Source: Clostridium sp. CAG:793
GTDB taxonomy: Bacteria > Bacillota > Clostridia > TANB77 > CAG-508
Direction: 5' to 3'
Assembly: GCA_000433915.1 (NCBI GenBank)
Contig: HF993637.1
Span: 1-43,125, forward strand
Length of the DNA: 43,125 bases
Shown here: piece by piece, positions 1 to 6,328 of the stretch
Position numbering within the stretch: position 1 is the stretch's first letter
Layout of the letters: every line of letters begins with the position of its first letter
Translations under genes and position numbers: made by a program
The notes under the pieces: model-generated
Seen by the model: only the letters and a program-made list of their open reading frames with translations
Told to the model about the DNA's origin: nothing
The model's database searches: none

Positions 1-90
1 TATAAAATTATTAAAAAAATAATAAAATAAATTATAATAAAAATTAAAAAATAATTAATAAATAAAAAAATTAATTATAAAGGAGAATAT

Positions 91-600
91 ATGATATATT
101 TTTCATCATTTATTATTCCATTTATTTTATCTATAATTATTTTTATAGGATTAAAAGAAAATAAAAATGTTTTTGAATTGTTTTGTAAAGGAGCAGAAGA
201 TGGAATAAAAATTGCAATAAAATTATTTCCAACATTAATTGCAATTTTTTTAGCAATTGGAATATTGAGAGAATCTGGAATGCTGGATAAAGTTTCTAGT
301 ATGTTAGAAATTTTATTGAAAAGATTTAATGTTCCACAGGATGTTATACCATTGGCAATTATAAAGCCGATATCAGGTAGTGCAACAATGGGAATGGGAA
401 TGGAAATAATGTCTAAGTTTGGTACGGAATCGCGAGAAGGGATGATAGCAGGAACTATCATGGCAGCATCGGAAACAACATTTTATGTAATTGCTGTATA
501 TACTAGTTCTGTAAAAATAAGTAATAATAAAAAGATTCTTATACCTGCGATTTTGGCAGATATTGCAAGCATTATAACAGCAATAATAATATGTAGATAA
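91..600 (+). CDS. spmB: Spore maturation protein B (SpmB)
   Basis: A 169-aa membrane protein of the nucleoside-recognition (Gate) family. SpmB works with SpmA in spore core dehydration and heat resistance. Visible features are an N-terminal hydrophobic segment, the conserved stretch around residues 89-115 (IKPISGSATMGMG, then an SKFGTESREG-like segment), and two more hydrophobic segments at about 125-168. Length is normal for the family. The ATG at 91 follows AAAGGAG at a good distance. The 90 bases before it are almost pure A/T; spmA would be expected upstream, outside the window. The next gene is behind its own promoter. The identification rests on motif recognition and is fairly secure. 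Confidence 0.9.
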   Translation: MIYFSSFIIPFILSIIIFIGLKENKNVFELFCKGAEDGIKIAIKLFPTLIAIFLAIGILRESGMLDKVSSMLEILLKRFNVPQDVIPLAIIKPISGSATMGMGMEIMSKFGTESREGMIAGTIMAASETTFYVIAVYTSSVKISNNKKILIPAILADIASIITAIIICR

Positions 601-608
601 TTATTAAT

Positions 609-625
609 TGTCGAATTATGTCAAA
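609..625 (+). promoter_or_regulatory. Tandem Spo0A-type boxes (site 1)
   Basis: TGTCGAA at 609-615 followed by TGTCAAA at 619-625, so the two boxes start 10 bp apart, the spacing known for Spo0A dimer sites. The -35 hexamer of the next promoter starts 36 bp after the first box. The same layout recurs at 4363 and 9092. Binding by Spo0A, or by the orphan Spo0A-type protein at 10853, is inferred. Confidence 0.6.
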
Positions 626-644
626 TAATAGAATACGATTGTTG

Positions 645-673
645 TTGACAAAAGGAAGATTATGGTGTAACAT
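645..673 (+). promoter_or_regulatory. Sigma-A promoter of the 35-aa peptide gene
   Basis: TTGACA at 645-650, 17-bp spacer, TAACAT at 668-673. The predicted start near 680 gives a leader of about 27 nt before the ATG at 707. The -10 sequence is identical to that of the promoter at 4400. Confidence 0.65.
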
Positions 674-706
674 TATGAGCAGGGTAACAAAAGAAAAAGG
701 AGAAAT

Positions 707-814
707 ATGAGAAAACTATTAATTATTTTTAGTTCATATATTTTAATATATTATTTTATAAGAAAAATAATTGTAAAAATATTTACTAAAATTCTTTTAA
801 ATAAAATTAAATAG
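707..814 (+). CDS. Small hydrophobic, cationic membrane peptide (35 aa)
   Basis: A 36-codon frame with a strong ribosome binding site (AAAAAGGAGAAAT before the ATG) and its own promoter. The product starts MRKLLIIFSSYILIYYF and ends with a lysine- and isoleucine-rich tail (KIIVKIFTKILLNKIK). It therefore has one membrane-spanning stretch (about residues 4-18) followed by an amphipathic basic region. No family is recognised. Small hydrophobic-basic peptides of this kind include type I toxins and sporulation or membrane regulatory peptides, but nothing here decides between them. A long inverted repeat (822-929) begins eight bases after the stop. Promoter plus binding site plus frame make translation likely; the function is unknown. 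Confidence 0.55.
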   Translation: MRKLLIIFSSYILIYYFIRKIIVKIFTKILLNKIK

Positions 815-821
815 ATTTAAA

Positions 822-929
822 TTTTGTAGAGGAAATTAATATTTCTATTTATAAACCTGTTCATAATTATAGATAAGATTTTTAATAAGTGTCCCCCAAA
901 ACAAATTTATTATAATTTCCTCTACAAAA
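822..929. repeat. 17-bp inverted repeat (long-range stem-loop)
   Basis: The arm at 822-838 (TTTTGTAGAGGAAATTA) is the exact reverse complement of 913-929, with 74 bases between. It lies between the peptide gene and the convergent rlmH remnant. There is no T-run after a tight loop, so it is not an ordinary terminator. It may be a structured 3' untranslated region or the remnant ends of a small element. Confidence 0.6.
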
Positions 930-967
930 ATAATATACAAATACATAAGAAAAAAATAAATAATTAT

Positions 968-1448
968 TTAATGATGATATTTTTCATTATTATTTATTTT
1001 AAATGATCTAAAAATTTGCTCTAATAAAAATAGTCTAATTAATTGATGTGGAAATGTCATTTTTGAAAAGCAAATTTTTTCGTTGCACAAATTTTTTAAA
1101 TATTCGTTCATTCCTAAAGATCCACCAATGATAAAGGTTATAGAACTGTTTTGCAATTGAATATTTGAAATTTTATTAGCAAATTCAACTGATGAGTAAC
1201 TTTTTCCGACTTAAATCTAGACAAATTTTATAAGTATCTTTTGGAATATGCGAAATTATTTCTTCGCTTTCAAAATTTTTAATTTGTTCTTCAACTGATT
1301 GATTAAGTTTTTCCGGAATTGTTTTGTCAGGTAATTCAATTATATTTAAATTGCAATATTTACTAAGACGTTTAGCATATTCATTGATACCTTCTTTGAG
1401 ATAAGGCTCTTTAATTTTTCCAATACATAAAATATTAATTTTTAACAT
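968..1448 (-). pseudogene. rlmH: rlmH, frameshifted (23S rRNA pseudouridine-1915 N3-methyltransferase)
   Basis: RlmH methylates pseudouridine 1915 in helix 69 of 23S rRNA. The N-terminal part (MLKINILCIGKIKEPYLKEG onward) reads from the ATG at 1448, behind GGAG, and runs to a stop at 1185 after ...DLSRKKLLIS. The C-terminal SAM-binding knot part (FIIGGSLG, FSKMTFPHQLIR, EQIFRSFKINN, ending EKYHH) continues in another frame to 968. Removing one T from the five-T run at 1201-1205 (plus strand) joins the two as ...DLSRKSYSSVEFANKIS..., which matches RlmH in sequence and length (about 159 aa). The gene is last in a murA-walJ-rlmH group. It is either a true single-base pseudogene or a homopolymer error; all other family motifs are intact. 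Confidence 0.85.
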
Positions 1449-1468
1449 ATAATACTCCATAATATATT

Positions 1469-2251
1469 TTATTTTAAGTCAATAACTGAGTTGGGCTTAT
1501 CACGGTAAGCAACTTCGAGTTTTAAATTGTCTATATCAATGTTTTTTGAGATTAAGTTAGTCATTACTGTTTGATAAGCTAGTTCAGGGAAATTATTATG
1601 TTCACTTAAATGTCCTAACATTATATTATTTGATCCTGATTTTATTAACTCATAAATTGTTGTGCTTGCATCTTCATTTGAAAGATGTCCATAAGGACCT
1701 AAGATTCTTTTCTTTAACATATATGGGTATTTTGAAGATTTTAGCATATCTGGTTCATAATTAGATTCAAGTAATAATAGATTACTACCTTCAAGTTTAT
1801 GTAATATTTTAGATTCCATATGTCCTATATCTGTGGCAATACTAACTTTTTCATTATTAGATAATAAATTGAAACCACAAGGGTCAGCTGCATCATGTGG
1901 AATTGAAAATGGTTCTACAGTTATATCACCGATTTCAAATTTTTCATTTGAATTAAAGCTTCTTTTATTTTCTGTAGCAATATTTTGATTAATTTTTTCA
2001 AAAGTTTTAGTATTAGCGTATATAGGAATATTATGTTTTTTACAGATAGCTGCAAGGCCTTTTACGTGATCTGAATGCTCATGACTTATGATAATAGCAT
2101 TGATGTTATCAACACTTTCACCAATACTACTAAGAGCTTCTTCAATTTTTTTTGAAGAAACTCCGCAATCAACTAATATTTGTGTATTTTCCGTTTTTAT
2201 AAATGAACAGTTTCCTGAACTTCCGCTATATAAATTACAAAATTTAAACAT
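1469..2251 (-). CDS. walJ: MBL-fold metallohydrolase, WalJ/YycJ family
   Basis: A 260-aa metallo-beta-lactamase-fold protein with the metal motif HEHSDHVKG at about residues 56-64, a Ser-rich N-terminal SGSSGNCSFI segment, a DIGH motif and a conserved LGHLSEHNN near the C-terminus. These match the YycJ/WalJ family, thought to be nucleases linked to the WalRK regulon and genome maintenance. It starts nine bases after the murA stop, so it is in the same leftward operon. The YycJ-RlmH pairing is common in Firmicutes and supports both calls. The ribosome binding site is a modest AGGA. Confidence 0.85.
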   Translation of the reverse strand: MFKFCNLYSGSSGNCSFIKTENTQILVDCGVSSKKIEEALSSIGESVDNINAIIISHEHSDHVKGLAAICKKHNIPIYANTKTFEKINQNIATENKRSFNSNEKFEIGDITVEPFSIPHDAADPCGFNLLSNNEKVSIATDIGHMESKILHKLEGSNLLLLESNYEPDMLKSSKYPYMLKKRILGPYGHLSNEDASTTIYELIKSGSNNIMLGHLSEHNNFPELAYQTVMTNLISKNIDIDNLKLEVAYRDKPNSVIDLK

Positions 2252-2260
2252 TTCTACGTC

Positions 2261-3523
2261 CTATTCTTCGGTAACTCTCTCTATTGTAGCTCCTAATTTT
2301 CTAAATTTATCTTCAATATGTTCATATCCTCTATCAATGTAATGAATATTGTATAATTCACTTGTACCATCAGCAATTATAGCTGCAACTAATAGAGCGG
2401 CACCAGCACGCAAATCTGTAGCATATAAAGGTGCTGAAGTTAACTTATCGACCCCTTCAAATACAGCTGTTTTACCATGTGCAGTAATTTTGGCTCCCAT
2501 TTTAATTAATTCATTAGTATACTGAAATCTTGATTCCCAAATGCTTTCACTAATAAGACTTGTGCCTTTTGCAATTGATAATACAACACCCATTTGTGGT
2601 TGTAAATCTGTAGGGAAACCTGGGTAAGGTAAAGTTTTTATATTGGTAGGTTGTAAATCTGAATTGCAACTAACTCTTAAAGAATCACCATAATCTTCGA
2701 TTTTTCCACCAATTTCTAATATTTTAGCAGAAAGAGATTCTAAATGTTCTGGTATACAATTTTTTATAAGTATATTACCCTTTGAAGCTACGGCAGCAAG
2801 CATAAATGTGCCGGCTTCTATTTGATCAGGTACTATAGAATAAGTATGGTTACCTTGTAAATGTGAAACACCATTTATTTTAATCGTATCAGTTCCAGCT
2901 CCTCTAATATCTGCTCCAGCGGTATTTAAGAAGTTAGCTACATCAACAATATGTGGCTCTTTAGCTACATTATCTAGGACAGTAGTTCCTTTAGCTAAAA
3001 CAGCAGCAAGAATTAAATTTATTGTTGCACCAACAGAAACTACATCAAAATATACTGAATTTCCTGTCAATTCATCAACTTTAGCAGTAATTTTTCCTTG
3101 ACCAACTGTAACTTTTGCACCTAATAATTCAAAACCTTTTATATGCTGATCAATTGGTCTAGCTCCTAAATTACATCCTCCAGGAAGTCCAACTTCAACA
3201 TTTTTGCATCTACCTAATAAGGCACCTAATAAATAATAAGATGCTCTAAATTTACTTGTCATATCAAAAGGTGCATGTGTATTATTCAAATTTCTAGAAT
3301 CAACAATAACACAATGTTCACTTTCCCATGTAACTTTTGCACCAAGTGTACTAAGAATATCACATATAATTTTTACATCACTTATATTAGGTACATTTTC
3401 TAGAGTGGTTATGCCGTCAATTAATAAAGTTGCTGGTAATATTGCAACTGCTGCGTTTTTTGCACCACTTATTTCTACTTCACCGTTTAATTTTGTATTT
3501 CCTTTTATTACGAATTTATCCAA
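2261..3523 (-). CDS. murA: UDP-N-acetylglucosamine 1-carboxyvinyltransferase (MurA)
   Basis: Cytoplasmic enzyme that transfers enolpyruvate from PEP to UDP-GlcNAc, the first committed step of peptidoglycan synthesis. It is 420 aa, full length. Visible are the substrate-binding Lys22-Asn23 in SGAKNAAV, the catalytic cysteine Cys117 in PGGCNLGARPIDQH (the residue fosfomycin modifies), and the conserved PGFPTDLQPQ segment. It is the first gene of the leftward murA-walJ-rlmH group. The region upstream (3524-3617) is very AT-rich and has several TATAAT-like runs, so I could not fix one promoter. Many Firmicutes carry two MurA paralogs; which one this is cannot be told here. Confidence 0.95.
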   Translation of the reverse strand: MDKFVIKGNTKLNGEVEISGAKNAAVAILPATLLIDGITTLENVPNISDVKIICDILSTLGAKVTWESEHCVIVDSRNLNNTHAPFDMTSKFRASYYLLGALLGRCKNVEVGLPGGCNLGARPIDQHIKGFELLGAKVTVGQGKITAKVDELTGNSVYFDVVSVGATINLILAAVLAKGTTVLDNVAKEPHIVDVANFLNTAGADIRGAGTDTIKINGVSHLQGNHTYSIVPDQIEAGTFMLAAVASKGNILIKNCIPEHLESLSAKILEIGGKIEDYGDSLRVSCNSDLQPTNIKTLPYPGFPTDLQPQMGVVLSIAKGTSLISESIWESRFQYTNELIKMGAKITAHGKTAVFEGVDKLTSAPLYATDLRAGAALLVAAIIADGTSELYNIHYIDRGYEHIEDKFRKLGATIERVTEE

Positions 3524-3617
3524 TTTTATTACCCCGCTTATATATAATCATATAATATATAACATATTATAAGGAAATTTACAATAATTTTAATAAAAAT
3601 ATTGAATATAGAAATAA

Positions 3618-4259
3618 CTATTTATTAGCAAGTCTGGTATTAAAATTTTTGAATAATTCGACTATTTTAAATTTAAATTCTGTTAATGAATTATCATTAG
3701 AGATAATTGAATAATCTTCAGACGACATGTTTTCTTTTAATTGATCCTTTGAACTTTCTGGGACAATTCCAGAGGTTACATCAACAAAGCATAGAGGTGG
3801 GAACATAACGCACCACCAGTTATGACCGCAGGCATCACCAATTTTGACTCTAAGAGCATCATAATATCCTGAAGGTAATGTTATATCACCATAATGTTTG
3901 GTAGGAAATTCATAATTACCAATTTCAACAGTAACTGGGTAAGAATATCCTTTATCTAAAATGGTTTGTTCCGCAATAATTTGAAAATCTTTTTGGTGGT
4001 CTTGAGCAATTTTGATGGCGTCATCTTTTGAACTTACATTTGCTGTTATAGAATTCATATAATCTAGTAATTTATCTCGTACTTGCAGTTTAAGACTTTG
4101 GTCTTCATCTGAATCACTATTAGCAATAACATGTAATCTAAAAACTGATTTACTTAAATCAGAAGAAATACTGCTCGCATAAGAATATGCTGAAAATATT
4201 AAGAAGAAAACAAATGCAGTAATAGTTATAAAAATAGGTTTTTTTATTAATTTTGTCAT
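3618..4259 (-). CDS. spoIIR: Stage II sporulation protein R (SpoIIR)
   Basis: Secreted forespore signal that triggers SpoIIGA to process pro-sigma-E in the mother cell. An N-terminal hydrophobic signal/anchor (about residues 7-28) is followed by the family motifs SVFRLHVIANSDSDEDQ, LKLQVRDKLLDY and the cysteine-containing HNWWCVMFPPLCFVD near residue 157. About 213 aa, normal for the family. Of three clustered ATGs, the one at 4259 sits nine bases after AAAGGA, so I chose it; an ATG at 4277 would add six residues. A sigma-F-like promoter lies about 47 bases upstream, as expected for this gene. It is divergent from the unknown gene at 4451. Confidence 0.92.
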   Translation of the reverse strand: MTKLIKKPIFITITAFVFFLIFSAYSYASSISSDLSKSVFRLHVIANSDSDEDQSLKLQVRDKLLDYMNSITANVSSKDDAIKIAQDHQKDFQIIAEQTILDKGYSYPVTVEIGNYEFPTKHYGDITLPSGYYDALRVKIGDACGHNWWCVMFPPLCFVDVTSGIVPESSKDQLKENMSSEDYSIISNDNSLTEFKFKIVELFKNFNTRLANK

Positions 4260-4305
4260 TTTCACCATTCCTTTCATAATTTATAAAATTTTGCTATTTA
4301 ATAAA

Positions 4306-4333
4306 ATTATTACCGTTTTATCTAAAAATATAC
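4306..4333 (-). promoter_or_regulatory. Sigma-F-like promoter of spoIIR
   Basis: On the minus strand, GTATA (4329-4333), a 14-base spacer and GGTAATAAT (4306-4314). This fits the forespore sigma-F pattern (GYATA, 14-15 bp, GGNNANAMT). Known spoIIR genes are sigma-F-dependent, which supports the reading. Confidence 0.6.
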
Positions 4334-4362
4334 AAATGTGTGAAAAGTTGCAATTTAAATAA

Positions 4363-4379
4363 TGTCGAATTTTGTCGTA
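4363..4379 (+). promoter_or_regulatory. Tandem Spo0A-type boxes (site 2)
   Basis: TGTCGAA at 4363-4369 and TGTCGTA at 4373-4379, box starts 10 bp apart. The -35 hexamer begins 37 bp after the first box, almost exactly as at site 1 (36 bp). The site lies in the divergent spoIIR/4451 intergenic region and could act on either gene, but the geometry points to the rightward one. Confidence 0.65.
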
Positions 4380-4399
4380 CGATTTATTGTGTCAAGATA

Positions 4400-4428
4400 T
4401 TGACATTTTTGTAATAAAATGGTAACAT
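4400..4428 (+). promoter_or_regulatory. Sigma-A promoter of the 145-aa gene
   Basis: TTGACA at 4400-4405, 17-bp spacer, TAACAT at 4423-4428, followed by GAAAGGGG as ribosome binding site and the ATG at 4451. The transcript leader would be about 16 nt. Confidence 0.65.
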
Positions 4429-4450
4429 ATACCAAAGAAAGGGGTCGAGT

Positions 4451-4888
4451 ATGGAAATTGAAAATTTATGCGACTTTTATGCAAGTAAATATCATTTAAG
4501 TGTGATTTTATTAGAGTATTTGAAAAATAAAAATACTAAAAAAACGAGGGTAGTTACCTTTTTGGAAGATGAAATAGAGGACGAAATTAAAGCATTAGTT
4601 GGAAGATATAAATATGATAGGAATATTATAAAGGAAGTAGATTTTAACAGAACTGAAAAAATTATTGAAAAAGAAATTCCTAATACGAAGGATATAATAT
4701 TTATTATAGAAGGAAGTATGGGATATATTAGGGAAGTAAGGGAATATATTAGTAAAACAATTAATGAAAAAAGTAGTGTGAAAATAATTACATGTTACAA
4801 TTTTGAAACACAAAGGAATTTTATGTCAGAGGCACTAAAACGAAATGATAAAATTTTATTCACAACAGGTGAAAAAATAATTGACTAA
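4451..4888 (+). CDS. Unknown 145-aa cytoplasmic protein under a Spo0A-type promoter
   Basis: Not recognised with confidence. The protein is soluble and charged, with no signal peptide or membrane segment. It starts MEIENLCDFYASKYHLSVIL, has an acidic FLEDEIEDEIKALV stretch near residue 40, a hydrophobic strand DIIFIIEG near 80 and KIITCYNFE near 117. The pattern (aromatic-rich start, alternating strands and helices, CYxxE-like segment late) distantly resembles MEDS-type sensory domains, a weak guess only. It has a strong ribosome binding site and a Spo0A-box promoter and is divergent from spoIIR, so an early-sporulation or transition-state role is plausible. The promoter for the next operon overlaps its stop codon. 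Confidence 0.7.
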   Translation: MEIENLCDFYASKYHLSVILLEYLKNKNTKKTRVVTFLEDEIEDEIKALVGRYKYDRNIIKEVDFNRTEKIIEKEIPNTKDIIFIIEGSMGYIREVREYISKTINEKSSVKIITCYNFETQRNFMSEALKRNDKILFTTGEKIID

Positions 4889-4909
4889 TTTTGTATCATG
4901 GTATATTAT
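4881..4909 (+). promoter_or_regulatory. Sigma-A promoter of the sugar-nucleotide operon
   Basis: TTGACT at 4881-4886, 17-bp spacer, TATTAT at 4904-4909. The -35 overlaps the stop codon of the gene at 4451. Predicted start near 4916. Confidence 0.55.
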
Positions 4910-4912
4910 ATT

Positions 4913-4979
4913 TAATATCTAAAAAATACATGATTTTAGATATTAATGGCATGAAGTGTCTATCGTGGCCGAAGCCGTA
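4913..4979 (+). promoter_or_regulatory. Structured 5' leader of the pyrophosphorylase operon
   Basis: A perfect 12-bp hairpin (arms TAATATCTAAAA at 4913-4924 and its complement at 4934-4945, 9-base loop) sits at the predicted transcript start. A small G/C hairpin (GGC-CGAA-GCC, 4967-4976) follows, about 30 bases before the ATG. No known riboswitch class is recognised; the first stem may simply protect the mRNA 5' end. Confidence 0.45.
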
Positions 4980-5006
4980 TAAAAAATTTGCAAAAGGAGA
5001 AGAAAA

Positions 5007-6257
5007 ATGGACGAAAAATTAAAGCAAGTGGAGCAAACATTAGCAAAGTATGGCCAGGAACAGTTATTAGACGAGTATAATAGACTTACTGACAAAAAAG
5101 AAAAACAAGACTTTTTAGATAGTATATTAACTATTGATTTTAATCAAGTAAAGACTTTATATGAGAATAGCAAAGAAAAGCCATCATTTATGGATTCAAA
5201 GATTGAACCTATTGACTATACGGACAAGTCAAAATTGTCAAAAGAAGAATATGAGAAGTATAAAGCTATTGGTGAAAAAAAGATAAAAGAAGGAAAATTA
5301 GCAGTAGTAACAATGGCTGGTGGTCAAGGAACTAGACTAGGACATAGCGGACCAAAAGGAACATATGACTTAGGATTAGATACACATAAATCAATATTTG
5401 AGATTCTTACAGATACATTAAATGAAGCAAGAAAAAAATATGAAGTAGATATCCCATGGTACATAATGACTAGTGAAGAAAATAACAAGCCAACTGTAGA
5501 ATTCTTTAAACAGCATAACTTTTTTGGTTATCCAGAAAAATGTGTAACATTTTTCAAACAAGGAAAATTGCCAATGTTGTCAACTGATGGTAAAATATTG
5601 ATTGATGAAAATGGAAAAATTAAAGAAGCAGCTGATGGACATGGTGGAATATTTCAATCAATGCTTAGGGATGGTGTAATTTATGACATGAAAGCAAGAG
5701 GCATTGAATGGGTATTTATTGGTGGAGTTGATAATGTATTAGTAAAACCAGTAGATGCTGTTTTAATTGGACTAGCAGAAGACAAAAATGTACTAGCAGC
5801 TGGAAAAAGCTTAGTAAAAGCAAATCCACAAGAAAAAGTTGGTGTATTCTGTAAAAGAAATGGAAAGCCAAGTGTAATTGAATATTCAGAAATAACACCT
5901 GAAATGGCTGCGGAAACAAACGAAAATGGTGAACTTAAATATGGAGAATCTCACATATTATGTAACCTATTTAATATAAAAGCAATAGAAAAAATAAGTC
6001 AAATGAATTTACCATATCATATCGCATTTAAGAAAGCAAAATATATAGACAATAATGGAAACTTAGTAGTACCAGATAAGCCTAATGCTTATAAATTCGA
6101 ATCATTTTTATTTGATGCATTCGAAAGTCTTGATGACCTAGCAATAATGCGAGTTAAGAGAGAAGAAGAATTTGCACCTGTAAAAAATGCAGAAGGTGTA
6201 GATAGTCCAGAAACAGCAAGAAAGTTATATCTTGATTTTCATGAAAAAAATAAATAA
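5007..6257 (+). CDS. UTP-dependent sugar-1-phosphate uridylyltransferase (UDPGP/AGX-like family)
   Basis: Makes a UDP-sugar (UDP-GlcNAc or UDP-glucose) from UTP and a sugar 1-phosphate. It belongs to the UDPGP type, common in eukaryotes, rather than the bacterial GalU or GlmU type. The nucleotide-binding signature MAGGQGTRLGHSGPKG is at residues 103-118, followed by KSIFEIL, WYIMTS, a FFKQGKLPMLSTDGK segment, GGIFQSML, FIGGVDNVLVKPVD near 240, the GVFCKRNGKPSVIEYSE segment, and HIAFKKAKYID. 416 aa, complete. Strong ribosome binding site AAAAGGAG. It is followed at 71 bases by a phosphohexomutase that would supply its sugar 1-phosphate. Exact sugar specificity cannot be read from sequence alone. 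Confidence 0.88.
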   Translation: MDEKLKQVEQTLAKYGQEQLLDEYNRLTDKKEKQDFLDSILTIDFNQVKTLYENSKEKPSFMDSKIEPIDYTDKSKLSKEEYEKYKAIGEKKIKEGKLAVVTMAGGQGTRLGHSGPKGTYDLGLDTHKSIFEILTDTLNEARKKYEVDIPWYIMTSEENNKPTVEFFKQHNFFGYPEKCVTFFKQGKLPMLSTDGKILIDENGKIKEAADGHGGIFQSMLRDGVIYDMKARGIEWVFIGGVDNVLVKPVDAVLIGLAEDKNVLAAGKSLVKANPQEKVGVFCKRNGKPSVIEYSEITPEMAAETNENGELKYGESHILCNLFNIKAIEKISQMNLPYHIAFKKAKYIDNNGNLVVPDKPNAYKFESFLFDAFESLDDLAIMRVKREEEFAPVKNAEGVDSPETARKLYLDFHEKNK

Positions 6258-6328
6258 GATTTATACAGAGAGAGAAAATGAGTTATAACTTATTTTCTTT
6301 CTTGTGCTTATATAGAAAGGAAGAAACG

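Noticed and set aside
1..48. Possible last codons of an upstream gene (spmA), frame 1 open to a TAA at 46-48
   Set aside because: The sequence is nearly pure A/T and too short to match any family; cannot be supported.
1195..1210. Programmed frameshift in rlmH
   Set aside because: The join needs a +1 shift, the A-rich run is not followed by a stop or slow codon, and RlmH is not known to use recoding.
6278..6328. Longer N-terminus for the phosphohexomutase
   Set aside because: The added residues are unlike the family and the ATG at 6329 has the better ribosome binding site.
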